From contig CM060849.1 of assembly GCA_030737835.1 (NCBI GenBank), positions 18,518,579 through 18,582,578 of the forward strand: 64,000 bases of DNA, written 5' to 3'. Of the stretch, positions 11,830-23,251 are shown one piece after another. The position numbers were made by a program, and so were the translations under genes. A model generated the notes under the pieces. It was not told where the DNA came from and did not search any database. It worked only from the letters and a program-made list of their open reading frames with translations. The stretch comes from Acorus gramineus. Taxonomy: Eukaryota; Streptophyta; Magnoliopsida; Acorales; Acoraceae. The stretch's first letter is position 1. The number at the start of each line of letters is the position of its first letter.

Positions 11830-13445
11830 ATTCGAGTAGAGCATCACCCACAGATCAAAAAGTATCAGAAAGCAAATTTGTTATTTACAAACTCCACCCT
11901 TGGAGCCCCTGCATAGAAGACACAAGACACTCCAGTTTCTAATGGACCAAATCCCAAGCGTTTTCCACCGAGTTGTTCCTCTAAAGAGGGCGGGGGTTTG
12001 GGTCTTCCAAATTGCCCATGTGACCGTCGGGGTGAAGGAAAAGGAGAGGTTGGCGCGAAGACTACGATCACCCTTCTTCTGCATTCTGTGTCCAGCCTCC
12101 CACATGACCTTCAAGGGAACCTTTGGGGACCAACAACCCCTCACCAAGATCGCCCACATGTTATCGCCTCTGTTCCTCTGCCACCAACCATAGCAAACTT
12201 TAACCGAGAACACCCTGTCAGTGCTAGGCCTTCAAAAGCACGAATCTGACCCGCTATCACTGATTGTTATATGCTGTAAGCTAGCCAAAAGATTGGCCAA
12301 TTCCGCTCACTCACCAGGTGACAGGACACGAGAAAATTGGATCGCCCAATGAAGCAGCACTGACCAACATTATTGCACCAGACAATGCTTGTTTCCACCA
12401 ATGGTAAGGAGAGAGCAGAATGATTGCTTCAGGGGCAGGGACTAGCCAGTTCGCGTGCCAAAACATTACACAATTGCCTGACCTCACCTTCCAACCAACT
12501 AGGGTTGCAACTTGGGTCGGGTTGCACCCGATTTTTACATGGGCAGGTTGATCAAATTGGGTTCGGATTCAGATTCGGGTTGGTCAATTCGGGTTGACTG
12601 ACAAATCGGGTTGGGTTCGGGTTGGCCTCACTCACAACCTGACCCAACCCGTAAACTAATAGCTAAAAAAAAAATCATGACCGTTCATTCTGTAGCTTCT
12701 AATATGGGTGGTTCAAATTTTAGGTAAACCTAGCTAATCTTACGGGTTGGGTCGGGTTGATTTATTTAATTTACACATCATGTTAAAAATTCAGGTTGGG
12801 TCGCGTTGGTCCAATTCGGGTTGAAAATTGGGTTTGGGTCGGGTTATTCCAAATCGGGTTTGGTCGGGTTAGTTTATTTAATTACGGGTTGGGTTCGGGT
12901 TGATCCAATTCGGGTTGAAAATCGGGTTAGGTCGGGTTAGAGTTGAGTAGTTTGGAATTCAGGTTGGGGTCAACCCAAACCCAACCCGCTCGAGTTGCAG
13001 CCCTACTATCAACTGATCCCTCAAAACACATGGGACAGGGAAAGAATACCTCTCCATATAGGTGAAGAATTGCGAGAAGCCCGTGCGAGGCAACTAAGCC
13101 CGCTTCTCCTGACTGGCTGTCCCCACATCAGCCTAGAATCACCCTTCGCCACAACAATTGTGGCTCACCGTGCCATCTCTACAACCATTTACACAATAGA
13201 GCCTTGTTCAAATCTTCTAGATTGAGGACACCTGCACCCCCCTGACAATGCGCTGCAAACCACATCCCATTGGAGTATTGTACAAGGTGGACATGGTTGC
13301 CTCCCTCCTCTGTACCAACCTAAAAGAAACGTCTACGAATTTTCTCAATCAACTTAAGAATCCCCTTAGGAACCTTGAAGATAGATAAGAAGAACACTTG
13401 GAGATTGGTTAGCACCAACTGAAGGAGTGTGAGACGACCCCAAAT
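11830..13445 (-). pseudogene. LINE ORF2 C-terminal remnant, interrupted by a hAT-like element
   Basis: On the minus strand, about 13430-13010 gives fragments such as [20 protein letters not shown] and NLEDLNKALLCKWLWRW, equivalent to [20 protein letters not shown] in the first LINE. The frame 12213-11881 then gives VKVCYGWWQRNRGD, ILVRGCWSPKVPLKVMW and WAIWKTQTPALFR, the zf-RVT and terminal region. Stops interrupt it. The inserted element at 12500-13005 splits it. It is an independent, 5'-truncated LINE copy. Confidence 0.7.
12500..13005. mobile_element. hAT-like MITE rich in GGGTTGGGTCGGGTT motifs
   Basis: The ends are TAGGGTTGCAAC and, inverted, GTTGCAGCCCTA. Flanking octamers CAACCAAC (12492-12499) and CTATCAAC (13006-13013) agree at 6 of 8 positions, as expected for an aged hAT 8-bp target duplication. 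The interior is built of degenerate copies of TCGGGTTGGGT on either strand and has no coding capacity. It sits inside a LINE remnant. Confidence 0.7.
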
Positions 13446-15350
13446 GGAAAATGTTACACTCATTTTTATAGTAACAAATGCAGTACACTCATGTTTTTAT
13501 TTTTTATTTTAAATCATATATCTCATTTAATGAGGTATATGCATTTATAAACATGTCTCATTATAAATTAATAATGGGGCTAATGAGGTATAAGAGACTT
13601 TATTAACAACGTTCATCCTGAATTAATATTGTGTTGTGCCATTTTAACCCAGACAAAAACCATTTCCATTCAAAAGGTGTATAAATTAAGATGAGGAATA
13701 CAAATAAAAAAAAGATTCATATCTACAAAATGATTTTGTATACAAATTGATCTAGTGTTGACTTAAAAACTAGGTAGTAAAAATTGAATAAATGGTAGCC
13801 TACCAGCTTAGTTGTAAATAGCTTAGTTGTAAGGTCAGTCATGGAAGATCCTTTATAAAAATAAATTAAAAAAAAAAGAATAAATGGTGAATGTACACCT
13901 TATTTTCCAGGATTTTATCCCAGCCTCCCTTTTTTGTGATGGGAGTGATCTCAAGAGAACATAGATAGTTTTTTAGTCTGACTGAAGAACATGAATTAAG
14001 AATGATGAGGAAAGTTCTGCAATGGTGCATCGCACTTGAATTTCTTAATAAATTAGTCTTCATAAAAATAACTTCTGTGGGAATCTAGGATACAGTTTAA
14101 TTTGTTGCTGGGAACATAAAGTGCTTAGTGGCCATAGATAAAAAGCAAAGCACGTCTTAAGTAGTTTATAAAAAGAATTTCTGTTTTGTTAAATTAATTA
14201 ATTAATCTTCCACAAATATACTTTTGTTACGTCATGATTATTATAAGTAAAAGTTGTATGTTCATGCTTTTCAACTCACCGCAACAAAATGACTGTTTGA
14301 GGGTCAAAAGTTTTGCCCTTTAATTTCCGTTGCTCAAGGAAGTAGTAATACCACTAATTGATCTCCCTATAATCCTTCTCTCTCACCATTTTGTGCTTGT
14401 GATTGTTTATTATTTGACAAAATCAAATGTTTATCATTTATTGTAACGTGTGATGAATGAATTAATTTTAAATGATCTCATTAATTCAAACATAAAATAA
14501 ATAAATATAATATTTGTAATAATATAAAAATAAATAACATGATATACATACAAAGAACTCTTTTAAAATAGAAAAATTGACAAAAAATAGTATCATAAAA
14601 GTTAAAAATACTCAAATCAGCTACTTTTTAAAATTATACAAAAAAAGTCTCATTTCACAATTTTAGAAACACAAATAACATGTGTTTCTCTATCTCTAAC
14701 TCTTCTTTCTTTTACTTCTCTGCAACGAAAAATAAAAAGGATGAAAGAATATTTGACTTCCTCTCTTTAACATTTCTGACTTGGGATATCTAATGGGATT
14801 CAATCTCATTTATATGCTAAGAGGGGCCGGTGCCAAATTTCACTAATGAGATCTTAATGAAATCACATCCATTACGGATTCCTTCCACTTTAATCCTGGG
14901 ATGTGGATAGTTACTGTAACAGAATTGGGATCACAATCACATCCAGTACTTCTCAACCGTGTGATATGTGAGTGAGAGATTATGATGAAAAGAATATGTG
15001 TCCTACACCGTCACAAATAGTCAAAGTAACCCCAATCGCAATAACTTTTTTTAAAAATAGTAGGATACTAATCCTTAACTCATCCATATCTCGAACGGAT
15101 TCTTCTTGAGAATGTTGAGAAGGTGGTGGCCCAAGTGAGGTGAGTGTCTAGATTGATGAGTACTTGACAGACTGGTTAGAGTTGAATTAGGCCGCGAGTG
15201 TTTGTTAGGGTTTTTTTTTTCCCGTGAGCGGTTATCAGAGTCTACTGTCCATGAAGGATGTATGCTGCATACATCGATCACCTAATATAATAATAATAAT
15301 ATAATTCTTGTCATACATTACCATAACTTCAAGACAAATAAAAGATCCCC
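13446..15350. other. Intergenic DNA without a recognisable gene
   Basis: AT-rich sequence with short homopolymers. A stretch near 14460-14660 (ATAATATTTG, AACATGATATACATAC) resembles the interior of the MITE at 25088-25905, so it is probably a decayed relative. No open frame longer than about 70 codons has a recognisable domain. Confidence 0.5.
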
Positions 15351-15871
15351 TCCCCCCAAAAAAACATATACATATCTACAAACGTACAATCTATTAAGAG
15401 AAGGGATGTGCTTCTTTTCTATTGGCAAATGGTAATTATTAGCACAAAATTAAAGAAATAACAGAAAATTAAAGATACATTGAATCCTCCAAATGACCAT
15501 TACATAAAGTTATAGCATCAGTAATAAGAAAAACTAAACCCAAAATACCACCCTCAATGCATTAAATACATATTCTAAGCAAATTAGTTTTGGAAAATAA
15601 TGATCAATGGATTATTGCAATGTACTGCTTCCAGAAAATGAAAAGTCACAATGTTACACATGCCCCATATTTTTACATCAGACGTACATCTTTGAGTGGT
15701 ACATACATTTGCGGATTTCCATGCATGAAAATATTAGAAATGTATACAACCCAACGTGAATTTCTCTTCCTGCATGTGCATTGGATTTGGCATGAATCAA
15801 ACGTAGAAATTTAATTATACTTGTCTCGTAAACCTAACTAGCTCGAACACTCCCCCCGCCCCCCCTCTGCC
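15351..15871 (+). promoter_or_regulatory. Upstream region of PR-1 gene 1, shared with PR-1 gene 2
   Basis: About 500 bases align with the region upstream of the second PR-1 gene (from about 23150). Shared blocks include GACCATTACATAAAGTTATA, CTCAATGCATTAAATAC and GCAAATTAGTTTTGG. This shows that promoter and coding region were duplicated together. No single defence cis-element could be assigned with confidence. Confidence 0.6.
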
Positions 15872-15878
15872 TATAAAA
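15872..15878 (+). promoter_or_regulatory. TATA box of PR-1 gene 1
   Basis: TATAAAA lies in the context GCCTATAAAAACCTCTCATA, which is identical in PR-1 gene 2. Transcription would start about 30 bases downstream, near 15903. That puts the ATG at 15898 at or before the start of the mRNA and supports the ATG at 15934. Confidence 0.75.
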
Positions 15879-15933
15879 ACCTCTCATAGAAGAACACATG
15901 TACAACACAACATACACAAAAAGAAAAGCCAAT

Positions 15934-16419
15934 ATGAGGCCTACATCATCAACCCTAGCTTTTGCATTGGTTCTCATTGTGATGGCTCACAAAACCCACG
16001 CCCAGAACAGCCCACAAGACTTCCTCAACGCCCACAACACCGCCCGGGCTCAGGTGGGTGTCGGGGCGATGTCATGGGATGACACGGTGGCAGCGTACGC
16101 GCAGAACTACACGAACCAGTTGACGGGGAATTGCCAGTTGGTGCACTCCGGGGGGCCGTACGGGGAGAACCTATTCTGGGGATCGTCGTCCGCTTTCACC
16201 GGCGTCTACGCCATGAACGCATGGGTCGGTGAGGCTCAGTACTACAACTACACCAGCAACACTTGCGCGGCCGGGCACGTGTGCGGGCACTACACGCAGG
16301 TGGTGTGGCGTAATTCGGTGCAGCTCGGCTGTGCTAGGGTTGTTTGTAACAACGGAGGAGTTATCATCTCTTGCAACTACAACCCACCGGGGAACTATGT
16401 GGGACAGAAGCCTTATTAG
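15934..16419 (+). CDS. Pathogenesis-related protein 1 (CAP domain), gene 1
   Basis: Secreted PR-1-type protein of 161 residues, one exon. PR-1 proteins bind sterols and act against oomycetes and fungi in the apoplast. Residues 1-23 form a signal peptide ending THA. The CAP domain follows, with [20 protein letters not shown] and CNYNPPGN, six cysteines in the canonical spacing and the expected His/Glu cavity residues. The C-terminus [11 protein letters not shown] matches the position of the CAPE peptide. The ATG at 15934 is chosen over 15898 because it aligns with the paralogues (MRPTS) and fits the TATA spacing. Charged residues are few and roughly balanced. The closest paralogue is at 23955. 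A 100-bp tandem duplication affects the 3' end. Confidence 0.95.
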   Translation: MRPTSSTLAFALVLIVMAHKTHAQNSPQDFLNAHNTARAQVGVGAMSWDDTVAAYAQNYTNQLTGNCQLVHSGGPYGENLFWGSSSAFTGVYAMNAWVGEAQYYNYTSNTCAAGHVCGHYTQVVWRNSVQLGCARVVCNNGGVIISCNYNPPGNYVGQKPY

Positions 16420-16597
16420 GGTTCTAGTGTATGGATTAATTCCCTCTCATATGGCCTTTTGGTACCAGGTAAATATGGCACATCTGACCAGTTGCCATGT
16501 GGGACAGAAGCCTTACTAATAAGGTTTTATATGGTTGGATTCCCCCCCATATGGCCTTTGGTACTAGCTATATATGGCATCTGATCAGTTGCTATGG
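16397..16597 (+). repeat. Tandem duplication (100-bp period) of the 3' end of PR-1 gene 1
   Basis: ATGTGGGACAGAAGCCTTA occurs at 16397 (coding, including the stop) and again at 16497 (downstream). Each copy continues with TATGGCCTTT and a GGCAxATCTGA block. The second copy is a non-coding echo of the last codons and the 3' UTR. Confidence 0.85.
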
Positions 16598-17238
16598 TTT
16601 GAATAAGATCATGCTTGTGGATATTAATTGTTTTTGATCCACACAATTATAATAAAGAAAGATATATCTGTACAAAGTTCAAAGTATAGCAATACAAACT
16701 CTTGATTACCAATAATAATAAAAAAAGATATATCTTGATGAAGTCCGGTAGAGTTTGTTTGGTTATAGTTAATGAATATATCCTTGAAACCTAGTCTAAG
16801 TGACATGTTGTATATATGATTCTCAAAAGCTAGTTTGCTTATGGAAGTGAATTAACTCAAGCTATCCAATGAATCGGGCGTACAATAAATGATGTAGTGT
16901 TAATTGGCTAAAAATTGTGCAGTAGAAACAGATCATAGATGGTGAACAGCCACTGTTAAAAGATTGGATCGCGAATCAAAGTATAGAAGATGAATGACTA
17001 TGGATTTGCTTAATTGTAATTTTACTTTAAACTATGTGAAGGCTTTATACTCTTTTTCTCTCGTAGCCCTAGGGCCGTTCTTACATAGAAGACATACTTA
17101 TTTATTACTTTATATACGTAAAAGAGTGTGTATATGCAACATAGACACGTTATCATGCAGACTACCCTCCACGTTACACAGAAATTAAAGAAGTGACATT
17201 CACAACATATACAAGAAAAAATACATATATATATATAT
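16598..17238 (+). other. 3' flank of PR-1 gene 1
   Basis: An AATAAA lies at 16651-16656. The flank aligns with the flanks of gene 2 (24530-24860) and of the truncated copy (26050-26640), sharing CACACAATTATAATAAAG, GAATTAACTCAAGCTATC and CCGTTCTTACATAGAA. These shared flanks mark three copies of one duplicated unit. Confidence 0.6.
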
Positions 17239-18177
17239 TGAAACACCCCCTCCAATTGGGTAAGTGTATACGCTGTATAGTCCTAGTTTTAGTTTCGTTA
17301 ATGAATGAAATAGAGTCAATTACCAAGGGAGAAAAAAACCCGCTAGCTCCCTCTCCATTTTAACTGCGATGAGAGCTCCCATGCGAGTACTAATATTTGT
17401 AAAACTGAAGAACATGGATCAATATTTATAAGAAAAAGTAATATATAGATTGAGTCGCCAGAGTTGAAATTAGGATATTATCTAGCTGCAACTAAAACAA
17501 AACGACTGGAGTTATCCCTTGACCCTGCAAAATGAATTTTTTAATATGATATAACTGAAATAGCACTAAACAAACTCTTCATCTCGAACGTATGAGACCG
17601 TTTTGAATTGTTAATGAAAATTCGAAATCTCTGCCTCTTTAATGAAGATGTGACCGGAGGAAAAAAAAATAAATCAAATGATCAAATTATAGGATCATCA
17701 TTCTTAAAAAAAAAAAAAAAACATTAATTAAATATTTGGACTAGATCAATGTTTAAAATAAAAACTCAAAAAAAAAAAAAAACAAAAAAAAAAAAATGGT
17801 AGCCGGATAAGTTACAGTCACTGAGTTAAGTGATCCTACTAAAGATCCATTATGAATTTTTTTTTAAATATTATAATATATGTGAAAAAAATTATAAAAT
17901 GGTAAATGAAAAATATAAAATAATTAAGTAGAAAAAATTATCATAATCATAAAATATTTTATACAAGTATTAATAAATCCTAAACGTGTTATAAAAACGA
18001 TTAATGGAAAAACTTGATCCAGATTTTTAGTTTGAAATGTTATTTCAAGACTGGTTTTCTGAAAAATATAAAAAATGTGTTTTTTAAGAATCAATGTGTA
18101 TTTTCTAAAAACCTACCGTAAAAGAAGTTGTGTACTCCCATTCTGTGTGTTGGGCCAACCAGTAAAGCCCAACCTCA
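17239..18177. other. Non-coding DNA with a possible LINE 3' end
   Basis: 17239-17329 reads like a plus-strand LINE 3' tail (GTATACGCTGTATAGTCC, AATTACCAAGGG, then A7). The rest is AT-rich with several poly(A) tracts (17705-17720, 17768-17798) and no recognisable gene. Confidence 0.4.
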
Positions 18178-19600
18178 CCAACTGGCCCATCATCAGGTCT
18201 GCCAAAGCACAAAAATAAAGGGTAATGTTTAAGGCATTTATTTAAACATTTATTTATTTATTTTCTCTATATATTATTTTTTTACACAAAATTTGATATA
18301 TTTTATTTTTGAAAAATATATATTATCTCAAAATAAATTGTATGCATATTTTTAAAATATTTCTTCTAATCAAACGTGTGCGAACCTATACTAGGTTAGA
18401 TCAACTTGGAACTGAAGAAATAATCGAGTACATCAACACGCAAATGACGCAATTAAGAAATACACAGACTTTCTCCTCCAAGTTGCTATATATAGTTTGT
18501 TCAACTAAGTGATAGGTACATTAATTTGGAAGGAAAAAACCACATCGCAATCACATGTCTAGGGAATCCCTAAACCATACACTTGCAGACCTCAAACTGC
18601 TTCTCAGAAAAATATGAAAAATACCACACCAACTAGTCCATCATCAGGTCCGCCAAAGCACAAAATTAAAGGGAAATGTTTAACCCCCTGTATGGGGTAT
18701 GAAATTGAGTTATTTACTCCTGATAGCTATATTAGGATAGATAACAATTTAGACTGAATAAGTTGGTTGTATTTTCTGTTATTCTCATTGGAAAACGTAA
18801 AAATGATTTTTTTGTTGTTTGGTTCATCTTAGATAAAGTGATGATAAATAGTTGATAAGGGATGAATAAGAGTTTATGACTTTTTAAATGACAACTATAC
18901 CCCTGGGAATAGTGTGAGAAATGTATGATTGATTTGATAGATGTGACAGTTTTTTAAATCTGTGTTAGACTGTTAGATGAAATAAATTTTTTAAAATGAC
19001 AGAGAAGGGTATTTTTATCCATTAGCATAGATAAGGCCTGATAAGCAATTCCAACATTTCCTTAGAATAGTTATCAGACATTATCCTAGTTTATCAAGAC
19101 ATAACTATTGGGGTTTATCCTGTCAAAACAAATAACTTTTTTTACTATTCTCTTGTATTCTTTCTTATTCTGGGCTTATTTCTCACGCCATACCGGGGGG
19201 CAAGGCATTTATTTATGCATTTATTTTTTTCTCTCTATATATTATTTTTTTATACAAAATTTGATATATTTTATTTTTGAAAAATATATATTATCTAATA
19301 TAACCTAAAATGATATATACACTCAAGATAAATCGTATGCATATTTTTAAATATCTCTTCTAATCAAATAAGTGCGTGCCTATACTAGGTTTGAAGAACA
19401 TGGAACTGAAGAAAACATTTACATCAACACGTAACTAAGAAATACACGAGACTTTCTACACGAGACTTGGAGAATTTAAATATCCTCCAAGTTGCTATTG
19501 TTCGACCAAGTGATGGGCACATTTGGAGGAAAAAAAACCACACGGCAACTACATTTCTAGGGAATCCCTAAACGATACATTTGCAGACCTCAAACTTCAT
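18178..19600. repeat. Tandem duplication (about 451-bp unit), second copy split by a MITE
   Basis: Unit 1 (18178-18628) and unit 2 (18629-18683 plus 19201-19600) share the blocks CATCATCAGGTCYGCCAAAGC, TTTGATATATTTTATTTTTG and GGGAATCCCTAAAC. In unit 1 the sequence AATGTTTAAGGCATTT is uninterrupted. In unit 2 the 517-base element at 18684-19200 sits at this point. Confidence 0.8.
18684..19200. mobile_element. Tourist/Harbinger-like MITE with a paralogous empty site
   Basis: The ends are CCCCCTGTATGGGGTATG and, inverted, CCCCCCGGTATGGCGTGAG. Flanks are TAA (18681-18683) and CAA (19201-19203), a 3-bp target duplication with one change. Its insertion point is proven by the uninterrupted copy at 18224-18240. 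Internal motifs (TTATTCTCATTGGAAAACG) link it to the elements at 28109 and 53321. It has no coding capacity. Confidence 0.75.
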
Positions 19601-19730
19601 GCCCATGACTCGTCATTAAAAAAATAAAAATACTCTATAAAGGATCTTTGCTCTGATGTATCCGCTTCAAAGAGCACATTTCATCTAACTGTTTAGCAAT
19701 GACCATATTAGTATACAGTGCTGCTACCCA
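19601..19730. other. Short intergenic stretch
   Basis: Nothing recognisable between the duplicated block and the next element. Confidence 0.5.
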
Positions 19731-20204
19731 GGCCCCAAAAATTAGGCCCCATTGTTGAGCCCCAATAGGTGGCATAATCCTATTGGTCCAATGTTTGACT
19801 TTTTCTAACCACCAAAAGGCCAATTACACAACTACCCTTATCATTAATATCCTCATTAAAATCGTAACCGAATCCACAAATTGGGGCACCATTAATTCCT
19901 CTCCCCAAAGTAACCGAATTCCACAAATGGGGGCACCATTAATTCCTCTCCCCAATAAAATTTGAATGTTAGGGTTCCGATTTGGGCAAAGCCATATGAA
20001 TGAAAAAAAAAGAAAAAAAATTAGGCGATCAAGATTTCAATCCATCTGATTCTCTTCCCCAACAAACCGTTAACAATGGCGAATAAAAAAGGATAGATTT
20101 CTTCTGCCAATCGAAACTTAACTGTCATTTTGTATTTGTTTTTTTTTTTTTTTGACAAAAAAAAAAACAGGTCATTTGTATCTGATAAAAAAGTCACATT
20201 TTTT

Positions 20205-20465
20205 TTTTTTGCACTTCTTGCAAATGTGGAATCCAATCAAGAAACTGTCTCAGTTGTGAAATTTTTCCTTCCGTGCATCTGAATTTCTTCCGTTAATACC
20301 GTGTATCTGAAATTCGGCAGTGTATCTAGATTAATTTTTTGCACTTCTTGCAAATGTGAAATCCAATCAAGAAACTGTCTCAGTTGTTGAATTTTCCCTT
20401 CTGTGCATCTGAATTTCTTCTGTTAATACTGTGTATCTGAAATTCGACAGTGTATCTTGATTTGG
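20205..20465. repeat. 131-bp tandem duplication
   Basis: TTTTTTGCACTTCTTGCAAA begins both copies (about 20205 and 20336). Both continue through AAGAAACTGTCTCAGTTG and GTGTATCTGAAATTCG with about 8% difference. Confidence 0.85.
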
Positions 20466-20568
20466 GAAATCACAAATGTTTTATGTTTTCCTGTGCAGAC
20501 CATTCATATTCTGCTTCGAATGATGCAATTAGCCTGTAATATCAGATACTTGCATCTGAAAATCATTT

Positions 20569-22240
20569 TAAGATACAGCGCTGTATCTTAAAACCAAACA
20601 AAAACCATGTGGATTTTGAATTACCAAACATGTTAATTAGCAGTACATATATTTTAAAAAAAGTCCTTCAAACCTTTATATAATTAGAAATTAAATATGA
20701 ATCAGATAAACTTTAATCAATTCCATGGAGAAATAAAATGTCAAACTTCAAATTGTGCTTGAAACAGGTTTTAAGATACACATTTCACATTCAGACACAC
20801 CTCAATAGTTATTATCTACTATGCTGGAGAAGCAGCCAATTATATTTGATTCATTTTTTGAGTTAAGGTATACCTAATAAAAAGTCTCACATACACATCA
20901 CAATAGACATACATTCCACATACAATTTGACATTGATTTGCATTTCACATAGATGTCTAATACAAATTTCAGATACACCATCAAATTCAGATACATCTAT
21001 CACTGTATCAAATACAATGTTATCTCGTCCACATTTTGCTGATCAGCCAAATCAATCACTTCCTTTGGTAAACTGGTTTCCATTTCACATGAATCGTAGA
21101 TGTCTTCCAAATAATTTGATTCTTAAAATGTGTCATCCATATAATCCTCCTCACTGCCTGTTGAAAAATAGAAAAGAAGTCACATGTTATAAAATTAAAA
21201 TTAAGATACAGTGCTGTATCTTAAAACCAATACAAACCATATGGATTTTAAATTACCGGACATGTTATTTAGCAGTACATATTTTCAAATAAAGTCCTTC
21301 AAACCTTTATATGTATATACGTATATGACAATTAGCAATTAAATATTGATCAAGTACACATTAATCAATTCCATAGAAATAAAATGTCAAAAATTCATTT
21401 TAAGATACAGTGCTGTATCTTAAAACCAAACAAAAACCATGTGGATTTTGAATTACCAAACATGTTAATTCCTTTGGTAAACTGGTTTCCATTTCACATG
21501 AATCGTAGATGTCTTCCAAATAATTTGATTCTTCAAATGTGTCATCCATATAATCCTCCTCACTGCCTGTTGAAAAATAGAAAAGAAGTCACATGTTATA
21601 AAATTAAAATTAAGATACAGTGCTGTATCTTAAAACCAATACAAACCATATGGATTTTGAATTACCGGACATGTTATTTAGCAGTACATATTTTCAAATA
21701 AAGTCCTTCAAACCTTTATATGTATATACGTATATGACAATTAGCAATTAAATATTGATCAAGTACACATTAATCAATTCCATGGTGAAATAAAATGTCA
21801 AAAATTCATTTTAAGATACAATGTTGTATCTTAAAACCAAACAAAAACCATGTGGATTTTGAATTACCAAACATGTTAATTAGCAGTACATATACTTTAA
21901 AAAAAGTCCTTCAAGACTTTATATACATATATATATATATATATCTATATCTATATGACAATTAGAAATTTTATATGAATCAGATAAACATTAATCAATT
22001 CCATGGAGAAATAAAATGTCAAAAATTCAATTTAAGATACAGTACTGTATCTTAAAAACAAACAAAAACCATGTGGATTTTGAATTACCAAACATGTTAA
22101 TTAGCAGTACATATACTTAAAAAAAAGTCCTTCAAGCCTTCATATACTGGAATATATATATATGACAATTAGCAATTAAATATGAATCACATAAACATTA
22201 ATCAATTCCATGGAGAAATAAAATGTCAAACTTCAAATCG
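20569..22240. repeat. Six copies of a 190-220-bp repeat with a TAAGATACAG hairpin
   Basis: Copies start near 20569, 21202, 21402, 21612, 21812 and 22032. Each opens with AAGATACAG, a 2-3 base centre and CTGTATCTT, a near-perfect dyad. ACCATRTGGATTTT, GTTAxTTAGCAGTACATA and AATCAATTCCATGG follow. The third copy is cut short and joined to a different block (CCTTTGGTAAACTGG). The first two are separated by about 450 bases of other sequence. Confidence 0.8.
21000..21158 (-). pseudogene. Acidic exon-like segment inside the repeat element
   Basis: Read on the minus strand after a good splice-acceptor context (TATTTTTCAACAG), the frame gives SEEDYMDDTF, then a stop in this copy, then ESNYLEDIYDSCEMETSLP and VIDLADQQNVDEITLYL before TGA at 21000-21002. 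The partial copy at about 21472-21570 has GAA instead of TAA and is open through that point. It looks like a captured exon of an unknown acidic protein; I do not recognise the family. Confidence 0.35.
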
Positions 22241-22962
22241 TGCTTGAAAAATAAAATCAAGATACACGTGTATCTGGAATTTATTTTGATAGAGAAATTA
22301 AAACAAACAAAAAAGGTATGTGATGAATCGAATGAGTAATAAAAAAATCAGATCGAATATGAATTATTCAGATCGAATATAAATCTAACCTGATTGGATC
22401 GCCATTGTCTCACCACAATCGATCGCGAACAAAAAAATATATGAACCGCGCAATTCTAATAACCTCCACAGATTCAACTGAAAAAAAAAAATGATTTCGA
22501 TGCTTGTTTTCACTTCCACCATTGAATCTAGATATAAAATAAATGTAAATCGTGATATTTTTTGAGGGTTCGAAATACCTAACCTGGATATTTGCACCAC
22601 CATTAAAATCGCACGAAAAAAAAAAAAGAAAACGATGAAATCCTCTCTTTCAACGTTGAAAGTCTGAACGAAAAATGTAAATTGATGTTTGTTTTCTTTG
22701 CAGCATATCAATCTTTATAAAACTCTGTGATTTTTTTTTTTTTTTATCGTGCAAATGAAGTATCTTCATACACCGAAAATTAATTGAACGGTTGATATGC
22801 TAGGCATTAATTTTTTTTTATCGTGCGTATCAAATCGTAACTAACTCGGCATTAATTGAACGGTTATTGAAAAAAACGGGGAGATTAATTAGGAGGGCTA
22901 ATATAGGTATTTCAAGATTGCCACCTCATGGGGCTTGGGTTGGGGTCTATTAGTTGGGGCCC

Positions 22963-23251
22963 AAAAATCATTATTGATTAGTATAATATAATTATTGTCA
23001 TGCATTATTTAAGACAAATAAATCAAACTAATTCAACCCTCCCGGGTTAAGATTTTCTACTTGTTTTTATATACTTATATTTTCTTTGACTTTCATTGTA
23101 GTGTTGTTTCCATAAAAAAAAAAAAAACAAGAAAAACAAAATAAAATATGAAAGTACAATTTATTAAGCAAAACAATGTGCTTCTCTATTGGCAAATGAT
23201 AAATATATTGCACAAAATTAAAGAAACAACAGCAAAGATACATTGAATCTT
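22963..23251. other. Start of the upstream region of PR-1 gene 2
   Basis: From about 23148 the sequence aligns with 15385 onward upstream of gene 1 (ATGTGCTTCT, TATTGGCAAATG). The part before that is AT-rich with nothing recognisable. Confidence 0.5.

Larger units (their letters stand above)
19731..22962. mobile_element. 3.2-kb terminal-inverted-repeat element filled with tandem repeats
   Basis: The left end (GGCCCCAAAAATTAGGCCCC, continuing to AGGTGGCA at about 19773) and the inverted right end (GGGCCCCAACTAATAGACCCC, continuing to AGGTGGCA) form an imperfect repeat of about 43 bases. The interior holds a 131-bp tandem duplication, six copies of a repeat carrying a near-palindrome, and an acidic exon-like segment. 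No transposase was seen and no clear target duplication was found. Long inverted ends with captured internal DNA suggest a non-autonomous Mutator-like element, but this is an inference. Confidence 0.55.

Noticed and set aside
12501..13004. GGGTTGGGTCGGGTT repeats as telomere-like or satellite DNA
   Set aside because: They are bounded by inverted ends and octamer flanks, so they belong to a hAT-like element.
15898..15933. Upstream ATG of PR-1 gene 1
   Set aside because: It lies about 20 bases after the TATA box start, likely outside the mRNA, and has no counterpart in gene 2.
20569..22240. Spaced hairpin repeats as a CRISPR-like array
   Set aside because: Plant nuclear context, irregular period of about 200 bases, related sequence between copies and no cas genes.
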